From NCBI RefSeq assembly GCF_003614185.1, contig NZ_KZ987724.1, positions 1,108,159 through 1,172,158 of the forward strand: a DNA stretch of 64,000 nt, read 5' to 3'. The notes beneath the pieces were generated by a model, which was not told the origin of the DNA, ran no database searches, and saw nothing but the letters and a program-made list of their open reading frames with translations. The stretch is from Paenibacillus aceti. GTDB taxonomy: Bacteria > Bacillota > Bacilli > Paenibacillales > Paenibacillaceae. The position numbers and the translations under genes are program-made. Positions 47,785 through 56,855 of the stretch are shown piece after piece (position 1 is the first letter of the stretch; each line of letters starts with the position of its first letter).

Positions 47785-47826
47785 AGCCGTGGGGAAGGTT
47801 ACTATCTTTCCTGCGGCTTCTTTTGT
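47785..47826 (+). terminator. Terminator of riboswitch 2
   Basis: AGCCGTGGGGAAGG pairs with CTTTCCTGCGGCT, then TCTTTTGT. It ends 35 bp before the first kdp-operon gene. Confidence 0.8.
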
Positions 47827-47860
47827 GTTGTCTGCTTCATATCCAAGGAGGCGTAATCAA

Positions 47861-48274
47861 ATGAAGGAAGGATATATTCTGGTGGCTGCGCCAAATTCGG
47901 TGGGCCTGAAGTTCATTCTGCTCTTAATCGCGAGGAAATACAATTTCATCGTCCTTGTCAATAACAAGAGGGAGGAGAGCCTTCTCCGTAAAATTGGCGT
48001 CCAGCATGTGCTGCGGATGAAGACGGGTGATGAAGAGAGCTGGATTGCTCCGCCTTTTCCGGTGGGCCGCTGTTATATTTTTGAACTAAGTCTGACACTG
48101 ACCTGCCGTTATTTGCAGATTTGCCGTCGCTGGAGCGCTGACCCGATCTTCATCATTACTCCTAACCGGAGTCCGCGCATGATCTACAAAGGGTTGGGTG
48201 CCAGCTATGTCATACATTCGGTAACTGGTGAGGTTGGATTTCTGCTTGGTGCAGGCCCAGAGCTTGAGCTCTGA
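47861..48274 (+). CDS. Unrecognised Kdp-associated 138-residue protein
   Basis: First gene behind the two riboswitches. ATG 47861 has AAGGAGG 12 bp upstream; an in-frame ATG at 47789 lies inside the terminator and is unlikely. No family was recognised. The alternating pattern of hydrophobic strands and helices (GYILVAAPNSVGLKFILLLI, FIVLVNNKREESLLRKIGVQ, FIITPNRSPRMIYKGLGASY, VIHSVTGEVGFLLG) suggests a small Rossmann-like alpha/beta fold. No membrane segment is sure. It lies 21 bp before kdpA, so it shares the operon and its c-di-AMP control. It may modulate the K+ pump or its synthesis (inference). Confidence 0.7.
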   Translation: MKEGYILVAAPNSVGLKFILLLIARKYNFIVLVNNKREESLLRKIGVQHVLRMKTGDEESWIAPPFPVGRCYIFELSLTLTCRYLQICRRWSADPIFIITPNRSPRMIYKGLGASYVIHSVTGEVGFLLGAGPELEL

Positions 48275-48304
48275 AGATCGTATAAGGATGATGGGGTGAG
48301 TTAT

Positions 48305-49984
48305 ATGGATTATTTAGAAATGCTAGTCGTGATCGGCGTGATTCTATTACTGGTGAAGCCGGTCGGAACTTATATATATCATGTGTTCTCGAATGTGCCG
48401 AATCGCAGTGATCGAATTTTTGGCGGGATGGAAAATCTCATATTCAAGCTAGCTGGCTACAGACAGCGTGAAGGGATGGACTGGAAGAAGTATATGGTCA
48501 GTCTCTTGGCCTCGAATACGGTGCTGATGACGATCTGCTTCATACTATTAAGCTTGCAGCAGTGGCTGCCTTGGAATCCGGATCGCATAGGGGGAATGGA
48601 GCCGAGCTTGGCATTCAATACGGTAATCAGCTTCATGACCAACACGAATCTGCAGCATTATAGTGGTGAGACGGGGCTAAGCTACCTCTCGCAAATGATG
48701 GTTATTACGATGATGATGTTCACCTCGGCTGCGACGGGGCTATGCATCGCGATTGCCTTTATCCGTGGGATCACGGGGACGGGCAAGCTACTGGGGAATT
48801 TCTTCGTGGACTTTGTCAAGGCAATCGTCCGCATCCTGCTGCCCGCAGCTCTGATCGTTACCTTGCTGCTGGTTGCGCTGCAGGTTCCACAGACGCTGGA
48901 GCCAGCCGCCGCTATTCACACCTTGGAAGGATCGGTACAGCGGATTGCGCTCGGTCCTGTTGCCTCGCTGGAATCGATCAAGCATCTGGGAACGAATGGG
49001 GGCGGATTCTTCGGCGCCAATTCATCCCATCCGTTCGAGAATCCGAGCGGATTGACGAATGCCATCGAGATTTGGTCGATGTGGGTGATCAGCGCTTCGC
49101 TGCCTTATACATTCGGCTTGTTCGCACGGAATAAGAAGCAGGGCTGGGTTATTTTTACGGCGATGTTCATTCTGTTTGTCGCTTTTCTGTCTCTGGTCTA
49201 TTTCAGTGAGCAAGCGGGGAATCCGCTGATCCATACCCTTGGCGTCGATGCGTCACAAGGAAATATGGAGGGCAAAGAGGTACGCTTCGGGGTTGCCGGC
49301 TCGGCGTTATTCACGGCAGTGACAACCGCTGCGACGACGGGCAGTGTTAACAATATGCATGATACGCTCACACCGCTGGGCGGCTTGGCCGCTCTGGTGC
49401 AGATGATGCTGAATGTAGTGTTCGGCGGCAAGGGCGTCGGTCTTATGAACATGATGATGTACGCCATACTGGGGGTGTTTATTTGCGGCTTGATGGTCGG
49501 CAGGACACCGGAATTTCTCGGCAAAAAAATCGAAGCCAAGGAGATGAAGCTGATCGCCATCGCGATCCTGATTCATCCGTTCATCGTGCTCGTACCTACC
49601 GCAATTAGCGCCATGACCGGACTTGGCTATGGGGCTGTGACAAATCCAGGCTATCATGGGTTAACCCAAATGCTGTATGAATATGCCTCTTCGGCGGCCA
49701 ATAACGGATCGGGCTTCGAGGGGCTGGCGGATAATACGCCTTACTGGAATATCATGACCGGGTTCGTGATGCTGCTGGGCCGGTATGTCTCTATGATAGC
49801 CTTGCTCGGGGTAGCCGGTTCCTTGATGGGCAAGGAGCCAGTTGCTGAGTCGATCGGCACACTGCGAACAGATAATAAGCTATTTACCGGAATTTTGATC
49901 GGAACGGTCTTACTGATCGGGGCATTAACGTTCCTGCCGGTCATTGCAGCCGGGCCTGTCGCCGAATTTCTAACTTTAAAATAA
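48305..49984 (+). CDS. kdpA: K+-transporting ATPase subunit KdpA
   Basis: Potassium-selective channel-like subunit of the KdpFABC pump, about 559 residues, ten hydrophobic segments. Selectivity-loop regions are visible: [30 protein letters not shown] and [11 protein letters not shown], then [18 protein letters not shown] and [12 protein letters not shown]. The start is either ATG 48305 (GGGGTGAG upstream) or GTG 48296. No kdpF-like small frame was seen between this gene and its upstream neighbour. Followed by kdpB after about 20 bp. Confidence 0.95.
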   Translation: MDYLEMLVVIGVILLLVKPVGTYIYHVFSNVPNRSDRIFGGMENLIFKLAGYRQREGMDWKKYMVSLLASNTVLMTICFILLSLQQWLPWNPDRIGGMEPSLAFNTVISFMTNTNLQHYSGETGLSYLSQMMVITMMMFTSAATGLCIAIAFIRGITGTGKLLGNFFVDFVKAIVRILLPAALIVTLLLVALQVPQTLEPAAAIHTLEGSVQRIALGPVASLESIKHLGTNGGGFFGANSSHPFENPSGLTNAIEIWSMWVISASLPYTFGLFARNKKQGWVIFTAMFILFVAFLSLVYFSEQAGNPLIHTLGVDASQGNMEGKEVRFGVAGSALFTAVTTAATTGSVNNMHDTLTPLGGLAALVQMMLNVVFGGKGVGLMNMMMYAILGVFICGLMVGRTPEFLGKKIEAKEMKLIAIAILIHPFIVLVPTAISAMTGLGYGAVTNPGYHGLTQMLYEYASSAANNGSGFEGLADNTPYWNIMTGFVMLLGRYVSMIALLGVAGSLMGKEPVAESIGTLRTDNKLFTGILIGTVLLIGALTFLPVIAAGPVAEFLTLK

Positions 49985-50006
49985 TGAACAAAGAGGTGTG
50001 CCAAAT

Positions 50007-52037
50007 ATGAGCACTCAGCGTAAATCGATACTAAGCGGAAGAATGGTGCAACGGGCCATTCTGGACAGCTTCAGGAAGCTGAATCCTGTCATGATGATCA
50101 AGAATCCGGTGATGTTCGTTGTAGAACTCGGCGCGATGCTCGTCCTGCTGCAGATGCTGCTGCCAGGGATACTTGGGAGGAGCAGTCATACGGGATTCAA
50201 TATTGCCGTTTTCGTGATTTTGCTAATCACGATCTTATTCGCGAATTTCGCCGAGGCTCTGGCCGAAGGAAGAGGGAAGGCTCAGGCGGACCATCTGAAG
50301 AAGACGAAGCAGCAGGTCATGGCTAATAAGCGGGTAGGCGGCGGCTTGCGTAGCGTTCCTTCTACGGAACTCCGTAAGGAGGATATCGTCGTTGTCTCCC
50401 AAGGTGAAATGATTCCCGGGGATGGTGAAATCATCGAAGGCTTGGCCTCGGTGGATGAATCGGCGATCACGGGGGAATCCGCTCCTGTAATAAAAGAAGC
50501 TGGCGGGGATTTTTGCTCGGTAACAGGGGGGACGCTGGTCGTCAGCGATAGCATCGTCGTTCGTATTACGAACGATCCGGGGGAATCCTTCATCGACCGG
50601 ATGATCTCATTGGTCAAAGGCGCGAAGCGGCAGAGGACGCCGAATGAAATTGCGCTGGGCACTCTGCTTGCCGTGTTAACGGTTATCTTCTTGATCGTCG
50701 TCTTCACATTGAAGCCGATCGCTGACTATTTAAATATTGAGCTGGAGACGGCGGTGCTTATCTCCCTTCTCGTCTGCCTGATTCCGACGACGATTGGCGG
50801 ACTGCTGTCGGCGATCGGGATCGCTGGCATGGACCGGGTTACCCAATACAATGTGCTGGCGATGTCGGGCAAAGCGGTCGAAGCGGCCGGGGATGTCAAT
50901 ACGATGATTCTCGATAAGACAGGAACTATAACGTACGGCAACCGGATGGCGGCTGAACTTCTGCCTGTCGGAGCTGGGACAGAGGCTGAGTTGGCCAATT
51001 GGGCCGCGATCTCTTCGCAATTTGATGAGACGCCGGAAGGGCGCTCGGTGCTCGCATTATTGCGGGAGCGGGGCCTAATCTATGATGAACTGTTAGCCCG
51101 TTCAGGAGATAGTATCGAATTCAAGGCGGAGACGCGGATGAGCGGCGTTGATCTGCCGGATGGCCGCAGGGTGCGTAAAGGAGCGGTCGATGCGATCCGT
51201 CGCTGGGTTGCGGAACAGAGCGGGCAGATTCCGGATGATCTGGAGGCTGTGACCCATCGAGTGGCGGTTGCGGGCGGAACCCCGCTGGCGGTCGCTGTTG
51301 ATGCAGTAATCTATGGAGTTATCTATTTAAAAGATACGGTTAAACCGGGGATGAAGGAGCGGTTCGAGCAATTACGAAAAATGGGCATCCGCACGATTAT
51401 GTGTACCGGCGATAATCCGCTGACAGCGGCGACCATCGCTCAGGAAGCGGGGGTCGATGATTATATTGCCGAATGCAAGCCTGAGGACAAAATCGATGTG
51501 ATCCGCCGGGAACAGGCCGCTGGGAAATTGGTGGCGATGACCGGAGATGGCACCAATGATGCTCCGGCATTAGCTCAAGCGGATGTGGGGCTGGCCATGA
51601 ACAGTGGAACGGTATCCGCGAAGGAGGCGGCCAATATGGTCGATCTCGATTCGGACCCTTCCAAGCTGATCGAGGTCGTAGGCATCGGCAAGCAGCTGCT
51701 TATGACCCGCGGGGCGCTGACTACGTTCAGTATCGCTAATGATATTGCTAAATATTTTGCCATTCTCCCGGCGATGTTCATGCTGGCGATCCCGCAGATG
51801 AGTGTGCTCAATGTGATGAAGCTCGGCTCTCCGCTCTCGGCGGTTCTCTCGGCCTTAATCTTCAATGCGGTGATTATTCCGCTGTTGATTCCGATTGCCA
51901 TGCGCGGGGTGAAGTACCGGCCGATGAGCTCGCAGCGTCTGCTTAGCAGAAATTTACTGATTTACGGCTTGGGCGGGGTTGTGGCTCCCTTTATCGGTAT
52001 TAAATTGATTGATCTGTTCGTGCATTTATGGATCTAA
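50007..52037 (+). CDS. kdpB: K+-transporting P-type ATPase subunit KdpB
   Basis: Catalytic P-type ATPase subunit, 676 residues. ATG 50007 has AAGAGGTG 8 bp upstream; GTG 49998 is the alternative. Actuator motif [11 protein letters not shown], phosphorylation motif [13 protein letters not shown] with D303, nucleotide-domain [10 protein letters not shown], hinge CTGDNPLTA and [18 protein letters not shown]. KdpB-type membrane segments ([40 protein letters not shown]) match. All catalytic residues appear intact. Confidence 0.96.
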   Translation: MSTQRKSILSGRMVQRAILDSFRKLNPVMMIKNPVMFVVELGAMLVLLQMLLPGILGRSSHTGFNIAVFVILLITILFANFAEALAEGRGKAQADHLKKTKQQVMANKRVGGGLRSVPSTELRKEDIVVVSQGEMIPGDGEIIEGLASVDESAITGESAPVIKEAGGDFCSVTGGTLVVSDSIVVRITNDPGESFIDRMISLVKGAKRQRTPNEIALGTLLAVLTVIFLIVVFTLKPIADYLNIELETAVLISLLVCLIPTTIGGLLSAIGIAGMDRVTQYNVLAMSGKAVEAAGDVNTMILDKTGTITYGNRMAAELLPVGAGTEAELANWAAISSQFDETPEGRSVLALLRERGLIYDELLARSGDSIEFKAETRMSGVDLPDGRRVRKGAVDAIRRWVAEQSGQIPDDLEAVTHRVAVAGGTPLAVAVDAVIYGVIYLKDTVKPGMKERFEQLRKMGIRTIMCTGDNPLTAATIAQEAGVDDYIAECKPEDKIDVIRREQAAGKLVAMTGDGTNDAPALAQADVGLAMNSGTVSAKEAANMVDLDSDPSKLIEVVGIGKQLLMTRGALTTFSIANDIAKYFAILPAMFMLAIPQMSVLNVMKLGSPLSAVLSALIFNAVIIPLLIPIAMRGVKYRPMSSQRLLSRNLLIYGLGGVVAPFIGIKLIDLFVHLWI

Positions 52038-52067
52038 ACTAAGTTACCTGGAAAGGAAGTTATCAAG

Positions 52068-52700
52068 ATGGATGTTAAATATACACATCAATCATTATCA
52101 TCATATACAGGCGCGGCATTATCGGCATTATGGGTTGGTCTGCGTTTTAGTCTTATTCTGATCGTCCTGTGCGGTATGATCTATCCGTTAGTAAGTACCG
52201 GACTGGCACAATTATTATTCCCTTGGCAGGCTGGGGGGAGCTTGATCAAGAATAGCTCGGGAACTGTAGTCGGTTCGGAGCTGATCGGTCAATCCTTTCA
52301 GGACCCGAAATTATTCCAGGGCCGAGTATCCAGCATCGAATATGACGGAGCAGGGTCAGGTTCTATGAACTATGCGCCTTCCAACCCGCAGCTTATGCTT
52401 CGTATGCAGGCATCGCTGGAGAAGTGGGAGATGAATAACCCGGAAGTGGCACTAAATCAGTTGCCTATCGACCTCATTAGCAATTCAGGCTCGGGGCTGG
52501 ACCCGCATATAACGCCGCAAGCCGCTGAAGTACAGATTCCCCGCATCAGCAGCTTGACAGGAATTTCGGTTCAGAAATTGAACTCATTAATAGACGATGC
52601 GACTACCGGACGGGACCTCGGCCTCTTCGGCGAGCCTAGAGTCAATGTATTGAAGCTGAATCTGGCGCTGCAGGAGCTAATAGCGGTAACGAAGCAATGA
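52068..52700 (+). CDS. kdpC: K+-transporting ATPase subunit KdpC
   Basis: 210-residue single-span subunit that stabilises the complex. One N-terminal membrane segment (FSLILIVLCGMIYPLVSTGL), then an extracytoplasmic domain with SELIGQSFQDPKLFQGRVSS, SNPQLMLRM, LISNSGSGLDPHITPQAAEV and the conserved end LFGEPRVNVLKLNLAL. GGAAAGGAAG precedes ATG 52068. Slightly longer than the E. coli form. Confidence 0.95.
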   Translation: MDVKYTHQSLSSYTGAALSALWVGLRFSLILIVLCGMIYPLVSTGLAQLLFPWQAGGSLIKNSSGTVVGSELIGQSFQDPKLFQGRVSSIEYDGAGSGSMNYAPSNPQLMLRMQASLEKWEMNNPEVALNQLPIDLISNSGSGLDPHITPQAAEVQIPRISSLTGISVQKLNSLIDDATTGRDLGLFGEPRVNVLKLNLALQELIAVTKQ

Positions 52701-52740
52701 TCAGATCCGATGAATAACAAGCGGAGGATGAGGAGCGACG

Positions 52741-55044
52741 ATGACTTACCGGAGGAGGACGCCTGAAGAAATTCTACATTATATAGAACAAATTCAGCGC
52801 GGCAAGCTGAAGGTGCTGATCGGTGCGGCTAGTGGCACCGGCAAAACATATCATATGCTCCGTGAGGGACAGCTTCTAAGATCACAAGGTATAGATGTGA
52901 TTGCCTGCGCGGTGACGACTTCACAGCGGGAAGCTACAATGGAACAGCTCGAAGGGCTGGAATGCTTGCCGAGCATTCATTGGATGAAGGAGGGCAGGGT
53001 ACGGGAGGATCTGCCGCTGGAACGCATTCTGCAGCGCAACCCTGAGGTCATGCTCGTGGATAACCTCGCTCATCGCAACCGGGAGGGGGCACAGAATGCG
53101 ACCCGACTGGAGGATATCCGCTTCCTGATGAATCACGGAATCAGCGTGATTACAACGATCAATGTATATGAGCTGGCCGGGGCGGATCGAATTGCTCAGG
53201 AGCATACCGGAATCCGGGCGGAGGACACGGTACCCCCGGATACGCTGGATATGGCCGATGAAGTCAGATTGATCGACGTATCGCCGGAGACTTTGTTGAA
53301 GCGGATTGAAGCTGGTCTGCTCGGCGAAGAGGTACACCCGGCAATATGCCATAGAGATAATGTGGCGGTTCTGCGCGAGCTATCGCTCCGGCTAATGGCC
53401 GATGGGGTAAGCGACATGCTAGATAAACACCGCATGCTGCAGGGGCTTAACGGTCCTTCCGGCGCAGCGGAGCGTATTCTGGTATCCGTGCAGTATCATT
53501 GGAACGGGTCGATCTATATTAGACGGGGGCAGCAAATTGCCAAGCGCTTGAACGGAGAGCTTATTGTAGTTGTCTATGTGAAGCCAGGTGTGAAATTGAC
53601 GCAGGAGCAAGCGGCCTTTAAACGTTCTATAGAGCAGTTATGCGATAAGATCGGAGCAGAGCTGCTTGAGCTGACCTCACTGGGCAGACGCAGGCTAGCG
53701 GGACAGCTGGCTGAGCTGGCCGTGGAGCGCAAGATTACAAGGATTGTCATGGGACATTCTAAAATGAGCGCATGGCAGGAGATGAGGAAGGGCTCCATCA
53801 TTAGAGGGCTGCTGTGTAAGCTGCGGAATACAGACTTATTCCTCGTCGCGGATAGTGCCGAGACGGAAGGGGAGCGTATTATGTCTATGCGCTCAGCGGG
53901 ATCGGATAGGGGCAGCTCCTTCCGCAGGCCGAGCAACGAGGAAGCGGTCAAACGGACGGAGCATTTACGCAGAGGCTCCTTCAAAATATACATCGGTGCC
54001 GCTCCGGGCGTAGGCAAGACTTATACGATGCTGCGGGAAGGCAATCAGCTAAGAGCGAAAGGGATCGATATCGTGGTCGGCTTGCTGGAGACCCACGGCA
54101 GGCAGGAGACCGAGGAGCAAATCGGCAGTCTGGAATTGATTCCACGAAGAAAGCTGCTGTATCGGCAAACGGAACTGGAGGAGATGGACACAAGAGCGAT
54201 AATAGAGAGAAATCCGGAGGTGGTGCTGATCGATGAATTAGCCCACACTAATATTCCGGGTAGTAGATACAAGAAGCGTTACGAAGATATGATGGAGATT
54301 CTCGAAGCTGGAATTTCCGTAATCACGACGGTCAATGTGCAGCATCTGGAGAGTCTGAATGATGCGATAGAGCAATTGACAGGAATCCGGGTTCGGGAGC
54401 GGGTTCCCGATGCCATTCTACAAATGGCCGATGAAATCGAGCTGATCGACGTAACGCCGCAGATGCTCCGCCAGCGACTGAAGGAAGGGAAAATCTATGC
54501 ACCAGCCAAGATTGAGCAATCCTTGAATTCGTTCTTCAAGATGGGGAATCTCATCGCGCTTAGAGAACTGGCGCTGCGGGAGCTGGCCGATGATGTTGAT
54601 GAACGGCTGGAATCCTGGGAGCATAGAACTTCCTTGCGTGGACCGTGGCGCAGGAAGGAGCTGATCTTCGTCTGCATCGATCATTATGCGGAGGCCGAGC
54701 GGATGATACGCCGCGGCTTCAGGCTTGCCTACCGCTTGAAAGCTGAATGGTATGTGGCCTGCACGGATTATTGCACTATGCGAGGAAGTTCTGCCGAGCT
54801 AGAGCAGATCCAGAGATTAACCGAGCAATTAGGCGGTCGGTTTGAATTGCTGGAGATAAGCCGGCGAACGGAGATCGCCCCGGCTTTTCTGGCAAGGGCT
54901 ACGGAGCTGGGTGCATCCCAAATGATCATTGGACAGTCCGGGGCTAAAAGGGCGTGCAGGCTGTCCAGAAGCTCAATGTCGATGCGTCTGCTGCGTGGTT
55001 CAGCCATGCGCGATGTGCTCATCGTCGCAAGGAGTGAGACTTGA
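52741..55044 (+). CDS. Tandem double KdpD-type sensor without kinase
   Basis: 767-residue soluble protein built of two copies of the KdpD N-terminal input region, each a KdpD domain followed by a Usp-like domain: copy 1 about 1-385, copy 2 about 395-767. Copy 1 has Walker A GAASGTGKT (28-36) but an altered Walker B, LVDNLAHRN (N108 where Glu is usual). Copy 2 is canonical: GAAPGVGKT (419-427) and LIDELAHTN (D498, E499). There is no membrane segment, HisKA or ATPase kinase domain, and no kdpE follows. The Usp domains lack an evident Ser-x-Ser pocket like that described for c-di-AMP binding in staphylococcal KdpD. Last gene of the operon, 40 bp after kdpC. Confidence 0.9.
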   Translation: MTYRRRTPEEILHYIEQIQRGKLKVLIGAASGTGKTYHMLREGQLLRSQGIDVIACAVTTSQREATMEQLEGLECLPSIHWMKEGRVREDLPLERILQRNPEVMLVDNLAHRNREGAQNATRLEDIRFLMNHGISVITTINVYELAGADRIAQEHTGIRAEDTVPPDTLDMADEVRLIDVSPETLLKRIEAGLLGEEVHPAICHRDNVAVLRELSLRLMADGVSDMLDKHRMLQGLNGPSGAAERILVSVQYHWNGSIYIRRGQQIAKRLNGELIVVVYVKPGVKLTQEQAAFKRSIEQLCDKIGAELLELTSLGRRRLAGQLAELAVERKITRIVMGHSKMSAWQEMRKGSIIRGLLCKLRNTDLFLVADSAETEGERIMSMRSAGSDRGSSFRRPSNEEAVKRTEHLRRGSFKIYIGAAPGVGKTYTMLREGNQLRAKGIDIVVGLLETHGRQETEEQIGSLELIPRRKLLYRQTELEEMDTRAIIERNPEVVLIDELAHTNIPGSRYKKRYEDMMEILEAGISVITTVNVQHLESLNDAIEQLTGIRVRERVPDAILQMADEIELIDVTPQMLRQRLKEGKIYAPAKIEQSLNSFFKMGNLIALRELALRELADDVDERLESWEHRTSLRGPWRRKELIFVCIDHYAEAERMIRRGFRLAYRLKAEWYVACTDYCTMRGSSAELEQIQRLTEQLGGRFELLEISRRTEIAPAFLARATELGASQMIIGQSGAKRACRLSRSSMSMRLLRGSAMRDVLIVARSET

Positions 55045-55133
55045 TCCGGGACTAGGTCAATGCCCATTCCTCAAAGAAAGCGAAGCCTGCAATTATGCAG
55101 GAATTTCTATGAACAGGGGAGGTTGGGAGCTAG

Positions 55134-55432
55134 GGGCTGTCTCAAAAGTCGATCTTCCGACTTGGAGACGCTCCTTTTGCGTGCCCTAAAATGTGAACAT
55201 CCCATGTTCTGGCAGGATCAACGCTAACGGACATCATTGTCCGTTAGCGTTGATCCTGTGGCATCCTGCTCTTGTAACGGACAATGATGTCCATTACAGG
55301 GGGATTTGTCGCGAGAAATTGCATTTTGTGCTTCTAAGGGTCAAAAGTGTCCGTTAGAAGAGCGAAGTTGTTGTTTTCATGCTCTAACGGTCATTTTTGA
55401 CCGCTTGTCAGCGGAAAGTCCTGGCTTCGTTC
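55134..55432 (+). repeat. ~300-bp hairpin-rich repeat, family B (right copy)
   Basis: Begins AGGGGCTGTCTCAAAAGTCG and contains palindromes AACGCTAACGGACATC/ATTGTCCGTTAGCGTT, TGTAACGGACAATGATGTCC, and CTTCTAAGGG...CCGTTAGAAG. It ends near GGCTTCGTTCC. Inverted copy of 46484-46781. The first hairpin may terminate the kdp operon. Confidence 0.85.
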
Positions 55433-55498
55433 CCTTGACCTGATTTGACCCATCTCGCCACGCAGACATCGAAGGCTGCTAGCAAAAAGATAAAGCAA

Positions 55499-55546
55499 AA
55501 ACAGGCCAAGCTGGGTTACCATGTAACCTCACTTGACCTGTTAAAA
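55499..55546. terminator. Hairpin with minus-strand U-tract
   Basis: AACAGGCCAAGCTGGGTTAC pairs imperfectly with GTAACCTCACTTGACCTGTT. CAAAAA on the left gives a U-tract only on the minus strand, where no gene reads into it. Role unclear. Confidence 0.4.
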
Positions 55547-55602
55547 TCTCATAGATAATATAAACTCTTAAAGGGGAACCATAATCTATTTCCGAATTAG
55601 AC

Positions 55603-55631
55603 TTGTAATTAATAAAGACTTATGTTAAAAT
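55603..55631 (+). promoter_or_regulatory. SigA-type promoter of the sigma-factor gene
   Basis: TTGTAA (55603-55608), 17-bp spacer, TAAAAT (55626-55631), giving a leader of about 140 nt. The gene therefore has its own promoter and is not part of a dnaG operon here. Confidence 0.55.
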
Positions 55632-55777
55632 GACGGATAGCCAAAACACAGGCGTTTCCAATGCAATATTAAAACCATATTAGCATAAACGCATTAAATT
55701 GTCAAATAGGCACACTACTGGCAGAAATATTGAAAGCGGAGTTATTTTGTTCTTATTTTAGGGTGGGGGTCTGACTG

Positions 55778-56671
55778 ATGGCAGAGGATTTGAAGCATAC
55801 TGAAGCTTACTTGACAGATGACCTTTCGTTACCTCCTGGAGTTAAAATCGATGATCCAGTCAGAATGTATCTCAAAGAAATAGGACGTGTCCCTTTGTTG
55901 TCAGCTGAGGAAGAGATCGAGCTGGCACAGAGAGTGGAACAAGGTGATGAGGAAGCTAAACGCCGTCTGGCGGAAGCAAACCTACGCCTTGTTGTCAGTA
56001 TCGCGCGTCGCTATGTCGGCCGGGGTATGGTATTTCTCGATTTGATCCAGGAAGGAAATATGGGTCTGATCAAGGCTGTTGAGAAATTTGATTATTCCAA
56101 AGGATTTAAATTTAGTACGTATGCGACTTGGTGGATACGTCAGGCCATTACGAGAGCGATTGCTGACCAAGCCCGGACGATTCGGATTCCGGTGCATATG
56201 GTTGAGACGATCAATAAGCTGATCCGTGTATCCAGACAATTGCTGCAAGAGATTGGGCGCGAGCCTACGCCGGAAGAAATCGCCGCCGAAATGGATATTT
56301 CACCGGAGAAGGTCCGTGAGATTATGAAAATCGCACAGGAGCCTGTATCGCTGGAGACGCCGATCGGTGAGGAGAATGACTCCAATCTGGGCGATTTTAT
56401 CGAGGATCACGACGCTCTTGCGCCAGCGGATGCCGCTGCGTTCGAGTTATTGCGGGAGCAATTGGAGGAAGTGCTGGATACACTCACTGAACGTGAAGAG
56501 AATGTGCTTCGTCTGCGCTTCGGTATGGATGATGGACGTTCGCGTACACTGGAGGAAGTCGGTAAGGAGTTCGGGGTTACGCGGGAGCGGATTCGTCAAA
56601 TCGAAGCCAAAGCGCTGCGTAAGCTGAGACATCCTAGCCGCAGCAAGCGTCTGAAGGATTTCATGGAATAA
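55778..56671 (+). CDS. RpoD/SigA-like primary-type sigma factor without region 1.1
   Basis: 297-residue sigma-70 factor. Region 1.2 from about residue 24 ([18 protein letters not shown]). Region 2 has [39 protein letters not shown] and [17 protein letters not shown], the -10 recognition helix. Region 3 contains [14 protein letters not shown]. Region 4 has [20 protein letters not shown] and ends [10 protein letters not shown]. Regions 1.2-4.2 look fully housekeeping, but the ~75-residue N-terminal region 1.1 of Bacillus SigA (371 residues) is missing. It stands alone without dnaG, so it is probably a paralogue (inference). Confidence 0.92.
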   Translation: MAEDLKHTEAYLTDDLSLPPGVKIDDPVRMYLKEIGRVPLLSAEEEIELAQRVEQGDEEAKRRLAEANLRLVVSIARRYVGRGMVFLDLIQEGNMGLIKAVEKFDYSKGFKFSTYATWWIRQAITRAIADQARTIRIPVHMVETINKLIRVSRQLLQEIGREPTPEEIAAEMDISPEKVREIMKIAQEPVSLETPIGEENDSNLGDFIEDHDALAPADAAAFELLREQLEEVLDTLTEREENVLRLRFGMDDGRSRTLEEVGKEFGVTRERIRQIEAKALRKLRHPSRSKRLKDFME

Positions 56672-56698
56672 CCAATTATTTTATATTCATTTGCCATA

Positions 56699-56737
56699 GA
56701 ACAGGGCCTGACCTTCTTTGTCAGGTCCTGTTCTATG
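56699..56737 (+). terminator. Terminator of the sigma-factor gene
   Basis: GAACAGGGCCTGAC-CTTCTTT-GTCAGGTCCTGTTC followed by TATGTTC. Strong stem, weak U-tract. Confidence 0.7.
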
Positions 56738-56855
56738 TTCACGTAGATTAAGCGAAGTGGTCGTTAGACCGCCATCATAGAGCGCAGCGATTTGCCCTGT
56801 CTGATCAAGGCATAAGCAAGGTAATGCAATTCACTTTTGAACAAAGGTGTTTTGG

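Noticed and set aside
46484-55432. kdp locus as a composite transposon
   Set aside because: The flanking repeats are inverted, but neither encodes a transposase and no target duplication was found, so mobility is not claimed.
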